Assembly (NCBI RefSeq): GCF_020164785.1
Contig: NZ_JAIUGX010000002.1
Location: 434,001 to 498,000, forward strand
DNA: 64,000 bases
Source: Mesorhizobium sp. ES1-1
GTDB lineage: Bacteria; Pseudomonadota; Alphaproteobacteria; Rhizobiales; Rhizobiaceae
Direction of reading: 5' to 3'
How positions within the stretch are numbered: position 1 is the stretch's first letter; every line of letters begins with the position of its first letter. The translations under genes and the position numbers were made by a program. Shown here in pieces: positions 1 to 10,061 of this stretch. The notes under the pieces were generated by a model. It saw nothing but the letters and a program-made list of their open reading frames with translations, was not told where the DNA came from and made no database searches.

Positions 1-1
1 C

Positions 2-268
2 GGTTTTGCGCAGATGGCGGTCGCCAGCACAGCCGGTCTCGGCGCCGTCGTCTTTCTGGGCATTGTTCCCAGCCTGATCGCCTATGCCGCCTGGGCAACC
101 GCACTGTCGCGCCTGCCGGCCGCGCGCGCCTCGAACTTCCTCTATCTGGTCTCGCCCATGTCCGCCCTGATCGGCTTCTTCTGGCTGGGCGAAGTGCCGA
201 CCCTGCTCGGCATCCTTGGCGGCGCGCTGGCGCTCGGCGGCGTCATCGTGGTGAACTTGAAGAGATGA
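2..268 (+). CDS. DMT/EamA-family transporter, C-terminal part (5' end outside window)
   Basis: The frame is already open at the window edge and ends at TGA 266-268, so this is the last ~89 codons of a larger gene. The visible part holds about three hydrophobic segments separated by short charged stretches, including the 'SRLPAARASNFLYLVSP' element and a closing 'GEVPTLLGILGGALALGGV' helix. These are typical of the second EamA repeat of drug/metabolite transporters, which are inner-membrane permeases for small metabolites. The substrate cannot be told. A methionine at 14 lies inside the domain and is not a credible start. Confidence 0.8.
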   Translation, partial: GFAQMAVASTAGLGAVVFLGIVPSLIAYAAWATALSRLPAARASNFLYLVSPMSALIGFFWLGEVPTLLGILGGALALGGVIVVNLKR

Positions 269-325
269 ATCAGAGAGTTACAGCGCGTCCCTGAATCGGA
301 ACAAGATCGTCGAGATGGCACCCTG

Positions 326-2185
326 TCACCGCCGCCCGAACAGCCTCTCGATATCCGCCAGCTTGAGCTCGATATAGGTCGGTCGCCCATGGTTACATGT
401 GCCGGAACCCGGCGTGGCCTCCATCTGTCGCAGCAGCGCGTTCATCTCCTCGGCCTTGAGCCGCCGCCCGGAGCGCACAGAGCCGTGGCAGGCCATAGTG
501 GCGGCGATCTTGTCCAGCCGCTCTTTGAGCGTCTCGACCGTGTCATTGTCGGCGATCTCGTCGGCCAGGTCGCGCACCAATTGTCCGACATTGGTTTCGC
601 CCAGAATCGATGGTGTTTCGCGCACGGCCACGGCGCCCGGGCCGAAACGCTCGATGCCAAGTCCGAAGCGGGCGAGCGTCTCGGAATGCATCGCCAGCCG
701 TTCGGCATCTTCTTCCGGCAGGTCGACGATCTCCGGCAGAAGCAGTATCTGTGAGGGCACCGCGCGTGAATGCAGCGCGTTCTTCAGAGCCTCGTAGACC
801 AGCCGCTCATGCGCCGCGTGCTGGTCGACAATGATGAGTGAATCCCTAGTCTGGGCCACGATGTAATTCTCGTGCACCTGCGCGCGCGCCGCGCCTAGAA
901 CCGCGCCAAGCAGAGTCTCGGTTGCCTCGTCCTGCCCGGCTCGGGCGTCCGCGCTGGCAAGCGCGCCGGCGTCGAATGCCGCCTGCTCATTGTCGCCGAA
1001 GCCCGACCCTCCGAAGCCCATATCAAGAGGCCATTGCGGCGAACGGTACTGTTCGTAAACCGCAAAACCCGAGGCCCTGTGCGCGGCTTCGTAACTGCGA
1101 TGGCCGTTGGCCGGGCCGCCATGTTGGTACGCCGTGGCGCCTGGCCGGAAGGCCGCCATCATGCCGGCCGCTCCGGTCGTCGCGGCGCGGATGCCGGCAT
1201 CGGCGAGCGCCTGGCGGATCGATCCGACGATCAACCCGCGCACCAGCCCGGGGTCGCGGAAGCGCACATCTGCCTTGGCCGGATGGACATTGACATCGAC
1301 AATAGCCGGGTCAAGCTTCAGGAACAGCACAGTCACGGCGTGTCGGTCGCGTGGCAGAACGTCGGCATAGGCGCCGCGAATGGCCCCGGCGATGAGCTTG
1401 TCGCGCACCGGCCGGCCGTTGACATAGGCATATTGCTGCAGCGCGTTGGCGCGGGTGAAGGAGGGGATCGAAACGTGGCCGGTCAGGCGCACGCCCTCGC
1501 GCGTCGCATCGATGGCAATCGAATTGTCGGGAAAATCGGAGCCCATCACCTGCGCGATGCGACGCAGGCTGCCTTGCGCACTGTCTTCGGTCGCCGGCAG
1601 TTCCAGCGTCGAGCGATCCGAGCCGGCCAGGGTGAAACGGACAGCCGGAAAGGCGATGGCGATGCGCTTGACGACGTCGCTCGTCGCCGCGCTTTCGGCG
1701 CGTTCGCCCTTCATGAATTTGAGCCGCGCCGGGGTCGCAAAGAACAAGTCGCGCACCTCGACCGTCGTGCCGCGATTGGCTGCCGCGGGCCTGACGGGCA
1801 GGACGCGGCCGCCTTCGATACCGATTTCGGCGGCGCTGTCGCCTGACGCCGTTCGCGAGCGGATCGACAGTCGCGACACCGAGCCGATCGATGGCAGCGC
1901 TTCACCGCGAAAGCCGAGCGAGCGGATGTCATCGATGTTGTCGGCCAGCTTTGACGTGCAGTGGCGGCCGATTGCGAGCGGCAACTCCTTCTCGGGAATG
2001 CCCGAGCCGTCATCCGTGACGCGGATCAGGTTCAGCCCTCCGCCTGATGTAACGACCTCCACCCTTGTGGCGCCCGCGTCGAGCGCGTTCTCAACCAGTT
2101 CCTTGACCACGCTCGCCGGACGCTCGATGACTTCGCCGGCGGCGATCTGGTTGATCATCGTTTCGGAAAGCTGGCGGATGGGCAT
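326..2185 (-). CDS. mutL: DNA mismatch repair protein MutL
   Basis: This is a 619-residue MutL, the ATPase that links MutS mismatch recognition to strand removal. The N-terminal GHKL ATPase shows the VEN motif (E32), DDGSGI (58-63), TSKL (~77-80) and GFRGEAL (91-97). A variable proline/glycine-rich linker follows (~345-430). The C-terminal dimerisation domain carries [12 protein letters not shown] (454-465), which fits the DQHA(x)2E(x)4E endonuclease motif, plus an ACHGSVRSG element and a C-terminal CNHGRP motif. It should therefore be a nicking MutL, as in bacteria lacking MutH. It is transcribed away from the DUF262 gene and probably alone. Confidence 0.97.
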   Translation of the reverse strand: MPIRQLSETMINQIAAGEVIERPASVVKELVENALDAGATRVEVVTSGGGLNLIRVTDDGSGIPEKELPLAIGRHCTSKLADNIDDIRSLGFRGEALPSIGSVSRLSIRSRTASGDSAAEIGIEGGRVLPVRPAAANRGTTVEVRDLFFATPARLKFMKGERAESAATSDVVKRIAIAFPAVRFTLAGSDRSTLELPATEDSAQGSLRRIAQVMGSDFPDNSIAIDATREGVRLTGHVSIPSFTRANALQQYAYVNGRPVRDKLIAGAIRGAYADVLPRDRHAVTVLFLKLDPAIVDVNVHPAKADVRFRDPGLVRGLIVGSIRQALADAGIRAATTGAAGMMAAFRPGATAYQHGGPANGHRSYEAAHRASGFAVYEQYRSPQWPLDMGFGGSGFGDNEQAAFDAGALASADARAGQDEATETLLGAVLGAARAQVHENYIVAQTRDSLIIVDQHAAHERLVYEALKNALHSRAVPSQILLLPEIVDLPEEDAERLAMHSETLARFGLGIERFGPGAVAVRETPSILGETNVGQLVRDLADEIADNDTVETLKERLDKIAATMACHGSVRSGRRLKAEEMNALLRQMEATPGSGTCNHGRPTYIELKLADIERLFGRR

Positions 2186-2356
2186 GGCTGCACTATAGGC
2201 GGATTCGCGTAAGATCGGACAGCGATCTCGTGCAGAAACTGCTCAAAGGATGACTTAATCACGGACTGAGCGCTTACTGGAGGCAGGGTTAGGTGTCGCA
2301 ATTGCCAAGGGTTCATTGTCGAGATAAGACGCTTTGGGGAAAAACAGGGGGTGAGA

Positions 2357-3745
2357 ATGCAGGCGACACAGGTAAAACACACCATTGAAGAGCTAATCGA
2401 TCTTCGTAAAAACAGCATGCTTGCGGCAAATCCAGAATACCAAAGAGGTGCGGTTTGGAATCGAATTCATCAGAAGAAATTGATCGATTCAATAATGCGG
2501 GGCTATCCATTGCCGGTGATCTACCTTCACCACATTAAGAAGGGAGTCGGAAATTATGCTCGCGATGACTTCGAAATCATTGATGGACAGCAACGAATAA
2601 ATGCGATCTACGAATTTTGTGAGGGTGCGTTTTCTTTATTTCATCCCGTAGCTGACGAGAGTGTGGCTCGATTTCCTGCCTTCGTCAAAACGCAGCCGTG
2701 TCCTTGGGGTGGCCAAACATTCGATGCCCTTTCAAATGACCTCAAACAGCTCTTTCTAAGAACCGAAATCCCGATCGCAATGATCGAGACTAACCAGCAT
2801 AATGAAGTGCGGGATTTGTTTGTGCGACTTCAGAGCGGATTGCCGTTGAATCATCAGGAAACACGGGATGCTTGGCCGGGAAATTTCACAGAATTTGTTC
2901 TGAAGCTTGGCGGCAAGCCGGAACTCCCTCGATACCCAGGCCATCCTTTTTTTACAAACGTTCTAGGTATGAAACCAATATCTGACCGAGGAAAAACTCG
3001 CCAGTTGGCCGCACAATTGACGATGCTCTTTTTGACAAGGCGAGAGAACGGCGCTGATAGCTTTTGCGACATAAACGCTGAGGCAACAAACGCGTTCTAC
3101 TATGATCACCTTGATTTCGACAGCGCTTCGCCAAACGCACAACGTCTTCACAGCATTCTAACACGGTTGGACAGAATGCTGGTTCCTGGCAAGCATCCAA
3201 AGTTACGTGGTCACGATGCTATTCACGCGGTTCTGCTCGTCGACGCATTGCTTGATGACTACCCTCCGATTTGGGAAGATCGTTTTCCTGACGCGCTCGA
3301 TAAATTCCTGGAGGGTTTGGCAAGAGGCAAAGCAGCCAACGATGCCGGCATTTCTGATGAGTTCTGGACACAGTATGGACAGTGGACTCGCGTAAGTTCC
3401 GATCGTGGCGAACACATTTCCAGGCGACACCGATTCTATGTAGAAAAGATGTTCGAATATCTCCAGCCGCTCATGCCCAAAGATCCTACACGGCTCTTTG
3501 GAGAGGTCGAGCGCACTATACTTTTCTATTCACAGGGAAAGCGGTGCGCAGTTTGCGAAGGTTCGGTGGCCTGGGGCGACGCTGAAGTTCACCACGTCCA
3601 TGAACATTCCGCTGGAGGCCCGACAACTGTCGAGAATGGTGCATTAGTGCATGCGGCCTGTCATCCAAAGGGAACTGGCCCGACGGCAGCATTCGCCGAG
3701 AAATTCGCAAAGAAAAAGGTCCCAGCTCCAGCGGTCGAAATATAG
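2357..3745 (+). CDS. DUF262 (ParB-like) plus HNH endonuclease protein, putative defence nuclease
   Basis: The protein has 462 residues. The N-terminal half is a DUF262 domain with QRGAVW (29-34) and DGQQR (77-81), the family's nucleotide-binding/ParB-like signature. The C-terminus carries an HNH nuclease: CxxC at 397/400, HH at 412-413, N427 and a closing H/CH at 432-436. DUF262 joined to an HNH-type nuclease is the architecture of GmrSD, BrxU and SspE, which cut modified DNA or act in phage defence, though those usually carry DUF1524. ATG 2357 was chosen because AGGGGGTGA lies just upstream; a GTG at 2351 is in frame. The gene is clearly AT-rich against its neighbours (two sampled 60-base lines are 45% and 42% G+C), a sign of transfer. 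No partner gene is adjacent. The defence role is inference. Confidence 0.8.
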   Translation: MQATQVKHTIEELIDLRKNSMLAANPEYQRGAVWNRIHQKKLIDSIMRGYPLPVIYLHHIKKGVGNYARDDFEIIDGQQRINAIYEFCEGAFSLFHPVADESVARFPAFVKTQPCPWGGQTFDALSNDLKQLFLRTEIPIAMIETNQHNEVRDLFVRLQSGLPLNHQETRDAWPGNFTEFVLKLGGKPELPRYPGHPFFTNVLGMKPISDRGKTRQLAAQLTMLFLTRRENGADSFCDINAEATNAFYYDHLDFDSASPNAQRLHSILTRLDRMLVPGKHPKLRGHDAIHAVLLVDALLDDYPPIWEDRFPDALDKFLEGLARGKAANDAGISDEFWTQYGQWTRVSSDRGEHISRRHRFYVEKMFEYLQPLMPKDPTRLFGEVERTILFYSQGKRCAVCEGSVAWGDAEVHHVHEHSAGGPTTVENGALVHAACHPKGTGPTAAFAEKFAKKKVPAPAVEI

Positions 3746-3837
3746 GCATTCTAGAAACCACGAATACTTGGTAGCAGCAGAGGAAGGCGGTTAATACTAT
3801 CTCATTTGCCGAAAGGTTGGGGAATACAGCCTCTTCC

Positions 3838-4740
3838 TTACGCCTGCGCCACCAGCCAATCCCTGACCTTGCGCGCATTGTCGCTGAGTTCGCGGTTCTT
3901 CGGCCAGATGACGTGGAATCCGATCCCGGTCCGCATCACATGATCCGTCACCGGCACCAACAGTCCTGACGCCACGAGGCGCTCGACCAGATGCCGCCAG
4001 CCGAGCGAAATGCCTTGGCCCTCCATGACCGCCTGGATTACCAGCGCATAGTCGTTGATGCGCAAGCCGCGCTCCGCATTGCGGAGGCTGGTTCCCGCGG
4101 ACGCAAGCCATTCGTCCCAGTTCGGCGCCTCGCGGTAGGGCTCCTCGAGATGGATGAGGCGGTGCGTTGCCAGTTCAGCCACGGTTGCAGGCAGCCCGAA
4201 CTTCGCCAGATAGCTGGGACCGGCGACGGGGAAGATCTCCTCGTCGGAGAGCGACAGCGAATGATAATCCGGCCAGTCGCGCGGCACGCCGCCGCGCACG
4301 CCGAGCGGAATGCCCTCGGCGATGATGTCGAGGTCCCGGTCTGCGGTCTGGATGCGCAGATCGACGCCAGGCAGTTCATCGCGGAATTGCTGCAGGCGCG
4401 GCATCATCCAGAACGAGCCGAAGGCCGTCGAGGCAGCGAGCGTGACATGGCCGCCGGTCGCCTGCAGGCGCAGATCCTCCGCCGATTTGCGGATATGCGA
4501 TAGCCCCAGCGAGACGTCGGCGTGGAAACGCTCGCCGGCCTCCGTGAGAACGACCTGGCGGTGGCGGCGCTGGAACAGCTTGGCGCCGAGTTGATCCTCC
4601 AGCCCGCGCACGGCGTAGGAGACAGCTGCCTGCGTCATGCCGAGCTCGCGTCCCGCGGCCGTGAAACTCGAGAGGCGGCCGGCCGCCTCGAAGACGATCA
4701 GGCTGCCGGCCGAAGGCAAGAGCTGGCGCAGGTTACGCAT
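3838..4740 (-). CDS. LysR-family transcriptional regulator (GcvA-like)
   Basis: This 300-residue protein has an N-terminal winged helix-turn-helix (~12-70, with 'FTAAGRELGMTQAAVSYAV') and a C-terminal periplasmic-binding-like effector domain (~95-295). The sequence resembles the GcvA branch ('LGAKLFQRRHRQVVLTEAGE'). It is transcribed divergently from the methyltransferase gene across 92 bases, the usual geometry for a LysR protein that controls its divergent neighbour and itself. By inference it senses the methylated substrate, or a product, of the corrinoid cluster. The effector cannot be read from the sequence. Confidence 0.9.
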   Translation of the reverse strand: MRNLRQLLPSAGSLIVFEAAGRLSSFTAAGRELGMTQAAVSYAVRGLEDQLGAKLFQRRHRQVVLTEAGERFHADVSLGLSHIRKSAEDLRLQATGGHVTLAASTAFGSFWMMPRLQQFRDELPGVDLRIQTADRDLDIIAEGIPLGVRGGVPRDWPDYHSLSLSDEEIFPVAGPSYLAKFGLPATVAELATHRLIHLEEPYREAPNWDEWLASAGTSLRNAERGLRINDYALVIQAVMEGQGISLGWRHLVERLVASGLLVPVTDHVMRTGIGFHVIWPKNRELSDNARKVRDWLVAQA

Positions 4741-4832
4741 AAGCTCAACTTATACAAGAGATCAGGATTTTCCAGCGTCACAGCAGGATTTTGTCTGGGT
4801 AGGCTGAATGACTTTGGGAGGATGGAGTTTTC

Positions 4833-6383
4833 ATGAACGCACCGGCCGCTGAAGTCACCGAGCCTGCCAACCGTCGATCCGGCGGCCGTCTGGGGCGCAA
4901 GGTCCTGCGCGGAGCTCCCATGGCTTCGTTCCCGACCCTGGTCCGCAACATCCCGGTCTATGACATGATTCCGGACGAAGCGGTCGAGCTGATCCACCAG
5001 GAATCGCTGTCGATCCTGGAAGAGGTGGGCTGCGAGTTCCGCGACGATGAGGCTATCGCGCTCTGGAAGGCCGCGGGAGCCGATGTGTCGCAAACCCGTG
5101 TCCGCATCGACCGGGCGCTGCTGATGGAGCTTGTCTCCAAGGTCCCGTCCGAGTTCACGCTCAATGCGAGGAATCCACAGCGTACGGTGCGGGTAGGGGG
5201 CAAAAACTCCATCTTCGTGCCGATGTACGGCGCGCCCTATGTGCGCGACCTCGACAACAACAGGCGCTACGGCACGCTGGCCGACCTGGAGAATTTCCAT
5301 AAGCTCGCCTATATGGCGCCGGCGCTTCACTCCTCGAGCTCGGTGATCTGCGAGCCGATGGAGATCGCGGTGCCGAAGCGCCATCTTCACATCATCCACT
5401 CGGCCCTGAAGCACTCCGACAAGCCGTTCATGGGCATCGTGACGTCCAAGGAAAGGGCGGAAGACACGATGGCCATGGCGGGCATCGTGTTTGGCGAGGA
5501 CTATGTTCGCGACAATCCGGTGCTGGTGTCGATCACCAACTGCAACTCGCCGCTGGTCTGGGACGCGACCATGCTCGACGCGATGAAGGTTTATGCGCGC
5601 AGCAACCAGCCGCTGATCCTGGCGCCCTTCGCCCTGTGCGGCGCCTCGACATCGGCGTCGGCCGTCGGCGCGGTGGCGCAGGTCAATGCCGAGGCCCTGG
5701 CGGGCGTCGCGTTCACGCAGCTGCTGCGTCCCGGTTCGCCGCAGCTCTACGGACAATTCATGGTCACGGTCGACATGAAGACCGGCGCGCCGATGGGCGG
5801 CACCCCGGAGGCGGCCCAGATGATGTATCTGATGGGCGCCCTGGCGCGAAAATACCGGCTGCCATGGCGCACCTCCGGCTTCCATGTCGGGTCGAAGCTC
5901 AACGACGCCCAGGCTGGCTACGAATCGAACATGCTGATGCATGCCGCCATCCTCTCCGGAGCCAACTATATCTGGCACTCCGCCGGATGGCTGGAAGCCG
6001 GTCTGACCTGCGGCTACTCGAAATTCGCCACCGACTGCGAGCAGCTTGTCGGCTGGTACAAATACGCCGGCGGGCTGCCGTTCGACGATTTCAAGGAAGC
6101 AATGGCGGCGATTCGCGAAGTGGGGCCGCAGGGCCATTTCCTCGGCACCCAGCACACGCTCGAACATTTCGAGTCGGCCTTCTTCATGCCCTCGATCATG
6201 GATTTCAATTCGTACGAACAGTGGAAGGCCGAAGGCGCGAAGGACCATGACACGCGCGGCCGCGAGAAGGCCCGCAACATGCTCGCCGATTACGAGGAGC
6301 CGAAGCTCGATGAGGCTATCGCGGAGGGACTGACGGATTTCATTGCGCGGCGCGAGGAGGCGCTGCCAAACAGCGTGAGTTGA
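4833..6383 (+). CDS. MttB-superfamily (trimethylamine/betaine methyltransferase-like) protein, non-pyrrolysine
   Basis: The protein has 516 residues and belongs to the MttB superfamily, whose members transfer a methyl group from a quaternary or tertiary amine to a cognate corrinoid protein. The family core is visible from ~30 ('FPTLVRNIPVYDMI') through the barrel, including 'FALCGASTSASAVGA' and 'QLYGQFMVTVDMKTGAPMGG'. The frame has no internal amber codon, so it is one of the many homologues without pyrrolysine. Characterised ones demethylate glycine betaine (MtgB) or proline betaine (MtpB). GGGAGG precedes ATG 4833; the basic first ~29 residues are not part of the barrel. The corrinoid protein lies two genes downstream. 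The exact substrate is unknown. Confidence 0.88.
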   Translation: MNAPAAEVTEPANRRSGGRLGRKVLRGAPMASFPTLVRNIPVYDMIPDEAVELIHQESLSILEEVGCEFRDDEAIALWKAAGADVSQTRVRIDRALLMELVSKVPSEFTLNARNPQRTVRVGGKNSIFVPMYGAPYVRDLDNNRRYGTLADLENFHKLAYMAPALHSSSSVICEPMEIAVPKRHLHIIHSALKHSDKPFMGIVTSKERAEDTMAMAGIVFGEDYVRDNPVLVSITNCNSPLVWDATMLDAMKVYARSNQPLILAPFALCGASTSASAVGAVAQVNAEALAGVAFTQLLRPGSPQLYGQFMVTVDMKTGAPMGGTPEAAQMMYLMGALARKYRLPWRTSGFHVGSKLNDAQAGYESNMLMHAAILSGANYIWHSAGWLEAGLTCGYSKFATDCEQLVGWYKYAGGLPFDDFKEAMAAIREVGPQGHFLGTQHTLEHFESAFFMPSIMDFNSYEQWKAEGAKDHDTRGREKARNMLADYEEPKLDEAIAEGLTDFIARREEALPNSVS

Positions 6384-6425
6384 CGCAAAGCGAACTACCA
6401 ACGGGAACAAAAAAGGGAGACAAAA

Positions 6426-8075
6426 ATGGCATTCTTCAGAAGCAATGGCGACCGTGTGCCTGGAGCTATCGAGGCAATGGCGAAGGAGACGCGTGCAGGC
6501 GGCATGGACCGGCGCGAATTCCTGGCGCTGGCAAGCGCTTTCGGGGCCTCGACGGCTTTCGCCTACAGCATGATCGGACTTGTCGCGCCAACAAAAGCCC
6601 TGGCCGAAGAACCAAAAAAGGGCGGTACGTTGCGTGTCGCAATGTCGGTGAAGGCGCAGAAGGATCCGCGCACCTATGACTGGACGGAAATGGCAAACGT
6701 CACCCGTTGCTGGCTGGAGCCGCTTGTCCGCTACACTCACCAGTTCACCTTCGAGCCGGTCCTGCTCGAAAGCTGGGACGTCAACGACGACGCCACCGAA
6801 TACACCCTTCATCTGCGCAAAGACGTAAGCTGGAACAATGGCGATCCGTTCAACGCCGATGACGTGGTTGCCAATCTGAACCGCTGGTGCGACAAGGCTG
6901 CCTCCGGCAACTCAATGGCCGCACGCGTCGGCGGGCTGATCGACGCAAAGACCGGCAAGGCGAGGGATGGCGCCATAACCAGGGTCGACGACTTCACGGT
7001 CAAGCTGCAGCTGTCGGAACCCGACATCGCCATCATTCCGGGCTTTACGGACTATCCGGCGCTGGTCGTGCATCGCGACTTCGACAAGGATGGCGCCGAT
7101 CCTATCAAGAAGCCGATCGGCACCGGAGCGTTCGAGCTTGTCTCTTACGATGTCGGCCAGAAGGCGGTCGTCAAGCGCCGCGAGAACGGCAAATGGTGGG
7201 GCGGCGAGGCGCCGCTCGATAGCGTCGAGTTCATCGACTACGGCACCGATTTCAATGCCACGCTGAACGCCTTCGAATCCGGTGAGATCGACCTCGATTT
7301 CGAAACGCCGGCCGACTTCATCGACGCCCTTGATAAGATGGACCTGGTTAAATCGGAGGTCGCGACGGCGACGACGCTGGTTGCCCGCACCAACATCACC
7401 CACAAGCCCTATGACGATAAGCGGGTGCGAAATGCGCTGCAGATGGCCGTGGACAATAATGCGGTGATGCAGCTCGGCTATGCCGGGCTCGGCACGGTTG
7501 GTGAGAACCACCACGTCGCGCCGATCCATCCCGAATACTATCCGCTGCCGAAGAAGACACGCGACGCTGCCGGCGCCAAGAAGCTGATGGCGGATGCCGG
7601 TCAGGCAGATTTCGAGCACGAGCTTATCACCGTCGAGGACGAGTGGCAGAAGAACACCGGCGATGCGATCGCCGGCCAGTTGCGCGACGCCGGCATCAAG
7701 GTGAAGCGGACGGTGCTGCCAGGATCCACTTTCTGGAATGACTGGACGAAATATCCCTACTCGATGACGATCTGGTACATGCGGCCGCTCGGCGTTCAGG
7801 TGCTGGCGCTCGGCTATCGCACCGGCGAGGCCTGGAATGAGACGGCCTATGCCAATCCGGAGTTCGACGCCAAGCTGAAGCAGGCGCTTTCGCTGGCGGA
7901 CCCTGCCAAGCGCAAGGAGGTCATGAAAGACGTCGAGCAGATCCTCCAGGATTCCGGCGTCATCATCCAGCCGTTCTGGCAGAAGCTCTACTGCCACATG
8001 AGCAAGAAGGTGAAGAACTACGGAATGCACCAGACCTACCAGATGGATTTCCAGAACGTCTGGGTCGACGCCTGA
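6426..8075 (+). CDS. ABC-type family 5 (dipeptide/oligopeptide-like) solute-binding protein, Tat-exported
   Basis: This is a 549-residue periplasmic binding protein of the DppA/OppA type (SBP_bac_5). A twin-arginine motif, DRREFLALA (RR 29-30), is followed by a hydrophobic run and a probable cleavage site after ALA 58-60. The mature part begins '[16 protein letters not shown]' and contains the family landmarks '[20 protein letters not shown]' and '[16 protein letters not shown]'. AGGGAGA stands before ATG 6426. It lies between the methyltransferase and corrinoid protein genes and is probably co-transcribed with them (42- and 92-base gaps). No permease or ATPase gene of this transporter is present, so it either borrows another system's membrane part or only binds the substrate. 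Confidence 0.92.
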   Translation: MAFFRSNGDRVPGAIEAMAKETRAGGMDRREFLALASAFGASTAFAYSMIGLVAPTKALAEEPKKGGTLRVAMSVKAQKDPRTYDWTEMANVTRCWLEPLVRYTHQFTFEPVLLESWDVNDDATEYTLHLRKDVSWNNGDPFNADDVVANLNRWCDKAASGNSMAARVGGLIDAKTGKARDGAITRVDDFTVKLQLSEPDIAIIPGFTDYPALVVHRDFDKDGADPIKKPIGTGAFELVSYDVGQKAVVKRRENGKWWGGEAPLDSVEFIDYGTDFNATLNAFESGEIDLDFETPADFIDALDKMDLVKSEVATATTLVARTNITHKPYDDKRVRNALQMAVDNNAVMQLGYAGLGTVGENHHVAPIHPEYYPLPKKTRDAAGAKKLMADAGQADFEHELITVEDEWQKNTGDAIAGQLRDAGIKVKRTVLPGSTFWNDWTKYPYSMTIWYMRPLGVQVLALGYRTGEAWNETAYANPEFDAKLKQALSLADPAKRKEVMKDVEQILQDSGVIIQPFWQKLYCHMSKKVKNYGMHQTYQMDFQNVWVDA

Positions 8076-8167
8076 TCCAACTCCGAGTTTTCAAGCAACC
8101 GCCGCCGGCACCCGTTCCGAAGGATGCCGGCGGATCGTGAATCAGTGAAGAGCAATTGGCGGGCAAA

Positions 8168-8860
8168 ATGGCCGACGACGAGATCATCCTTTCCGAACTG
8201 TCCGACGACGAGTTGGTGCAGCAGATGCACGACGATCTTTATGACGGGCTGAAGGAAGAGATCGAGGAAGGCACCAACATCCTGCTCGAGCGCGGCTGGG
8301 CGCCTTACAAGGTGCTGACCGAAGCGCTGGTCGAAGGCATGCGGATCGTCGGCGAGGATTTCCGCGACGGCATCTTGTTCGTTCCCGAGGTTCTGCTGTC
8401 GGCCAATGCCATGAAGGCCGGCATGTTCATCCTGCGGCCGCTGCTGGCCGCCACCGGCGCGCCCAAGCAGGGCAAGATGGTGATCGGCACCGTCAAGGGC
8501 GACATCCACGACATCGGCAAGAACCTGGTCGGCATGATGATGGAAGGTGCGGGCTTCGACGTCATCGACCTCGGCATCAACAATGCGGTCGAGAAATATC
8601 TCGACGCCATCGAGCAGCACAAGCCCGACATCATCGGCATGTCGGCGCTTTTGACCACGACGATGCCCTACATGAAGGTCGTCATCGACACGATGAAGGA
8701 AAAGGGCATTCGCGACGACTATGTCGTGCTGGTCGGCGGCGCGCCGCTCAACGAGGAATTCGGCAAGGCCGTCGGCGCCGACGCCTATTGCCGCGATGCG
8801 GCCGTGGCCGTCGAAACCGCCAAGGACTTCATGAAGCGCAAGCACAATATGCGGACGTGA
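8168..8860 (+). CDS. Methyltransferase cognate corrinoid protein (MtbC/MttC-like, B12-binding)
   Basis: The protein has 230 residues in two domains. A four-helix cap (~1-90, with 'RIVGEDFRDGILFVPEVLLSA') precedes a Rossmann B12-binding domain carrying the base-off ligand motif DIHDIG (D112, H114, G117). The later 'SALLTT' and 'LVGGAPLNEEF' loops hold the nucleotide tail of the corrinoid. It would accept the methyl group from the MttB-like enzyme and pass it on. ATG 8168 is chosen here, but an in-frame TTG at 8156 has a better-spaced GAAG and would add four residues. No reductive activator of the RamA type and no MtrH-like acceptor methyltransferase is seen in the window. Confidence 0.93.
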   Translation: MADDEIILSELSDDELVQQMHDDLYDGLKEEIEEGTNILLERGWAPYKVLTEALVEGMRIVGEDFRDGILFVPEVLLSANAMKAGMFILRPLLAATGAPKQGKMVIGTVKGDIHDIGKNLVGMMMEGAGFDVIDLGINNAVEKYLDAIEQHKPDIIGMSALLTTTMPYMKVVIDTMKEKGIRDDYVVLVGGAPLNEEFGKAVGADAYCRDAAVAVETAKDFMKRKHNMRT

Positions 8861-8951
8861 GCAGAAGTTCGATCCGGCTTGTGATCGCGAGCGCCGTCAT
8901 GCACGGCATCGCGAGACGCACCCGAAACGCCTGGGCTCGAGGGGCTGAGGA

Positions 8952-10061
8952 ATGCGCATCGAATCGATAAAGGTCTATCGGATGCTTCTGCCTGTCAAAG
9001 GCGGGGCCTATCGGATGGCCAGCGATACCGTGCGCGATCTCGACAGCACACTGGTCGAGGTGATCACCGAGGACGGGCTGTCGGGCTGGGGTGAGACTTG
9101 CCCGGTCGGTCCTGTCTATCAGCCCCAACATGCTCTGGGCGCGAGAGCGGCGATTGCGGAGATAGCGCCAGGGATGATCGGTGAGGACACCACGTCCATG
9201 CGCCGCCTCGCGAGGAGAATGGATGAGAGGCTGAACGGCCACAACTATGCCAAGGCTGCCTTGGACATAGCGTTGCTCGATCTCACCGGCCAGCGGTTGG
9301 GCGTTCCGGTTTCAACACTTCTTGGCGGTGCGCTCACCGATCGTGTGCCCTCCTACTACTCGACCATTGTCGGCGAGCCGGACGAGACGGCGCGTATTGC
9401 CGTCGACAAGGTCAAGGCCGGATACCCGAGACTCCAGATCAAGCTAGGCGGCACGGATCTCGAACGGGACGTCGCAACCGTGCACAAGGTCTGGGAGGCC
9501 GTTGGCTTTAAGGCCAGGATGGCGGTCGATGCCAATCGCGGGCTCACCACCGCGGCGGCGCTGCACATCGATCGACTTTGTCAGGCCATTCCGTTCGTGT
9601 TCGAACAGCCTTGCAACACCATGGAGGAAGTCGCGGCCCTCAAAGGGCGCGTCACCCACCCGATCTATCTCGACGAGAACACCGAGGATTTGAACGCCGT
9701 CCTGCGAGCCATCTCCACGGGTATCGCCGACGGATTCGGTTTGAAGGTCACGCGCCTCGGCGGCCTGACCAAGATGGTCACCGTCCGCGACCTATGCGCG
9801 ATACGGTCACTTCCGCACAGCTGTGACGATGCCTGGGGCGGGGATATCATCGCCGCGGCATGCGTGCACCTTGCCGCTACTGTCGAGCCGAGACGCCTGG
9901 AGGGCGCTTGGATCGCGCAGGAATATATAGAAGGGCATATTGACCCGGAGAATCCCGTCATCATCGAAAACGGGCATATACGCGTGCCCCGGATGCCAGG
10001 GCTCGGGGTCAAACCCGAGCGCTCCCGGCTCTCGGCGCCGGTCGCGATTTTCGGAGGCTGA
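8952..10061 (+). CDS. Enolase-superfamily (mandelate racemase/MLE) enzyme, probable hydroxyproline-betaine epimerase-like
   Basis: The protein has 369 residues. The N-terminal capping domain is followed by a TIM barrel with metal ligands D193, E218 and D241. Two facing lysines, K164 ('LQIKLGG') and K265 ('GFGLKVTRLGG'), could act as acid/base residues for a 1,1-proton transfer. This residue pattern and length match HpbD, the 4-hydroxyproline-betaine 2-epimerase, and related cis-3-hydroxyproline dehydratases. Its place after a betaine-type methyltransferase and corrinoid protein favours the epimerase reading. The start is ATG 8952, 91 bases after the corrinoid gene. Dipeptide epimerases and muconate cycloisomerases share the fold; their context would be less fitting. 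Confidence 0.8.
   Translation: MRIESIKVYRMLLPVKGGAYRMASDTVRDLDSTLVEVITEDGLSGWGETCPVGPVYQPQHALGARAAIAEIAPGMIGEDTTSMRRLARRMDERLNGHNYAKAALDIALLDLTGQRLGVPVSTLLGGALTDRVPSYYSTIVGEPDETARIAVDKVKAGYPRLQIKLGGTDLERDVATVHKVWEAVGFKARMAVDANRGLTTAAALHIDRLCQAIPFVFEQPCNTMEEVAALKGRVTHPIYLDENTEDLNAVLRAISTGIADGFGLKVTRLGGLTKMVTVRDLCAIRSLPHSCDDAWGGDIIAAACVHLAATVEPRRLEGAWIAQEYIEGHIDPENPVIIENGHIRVPRMPGLGVKPERSRLSAPVAIFGG

Noticed and set aside
4741..4832. CTTATACAAG at 4749-4758 as a LysR operator
   Set aside because: It is only an imperfect ten-base palindrome and a single T-N11-A match is expected by chance; the position is right but the support is too weak to annotate.
4833..6383. Pyrrolysine-type MttB
   Set aside because: The frame has no internal TAG, and no pyl genes are present in the window.
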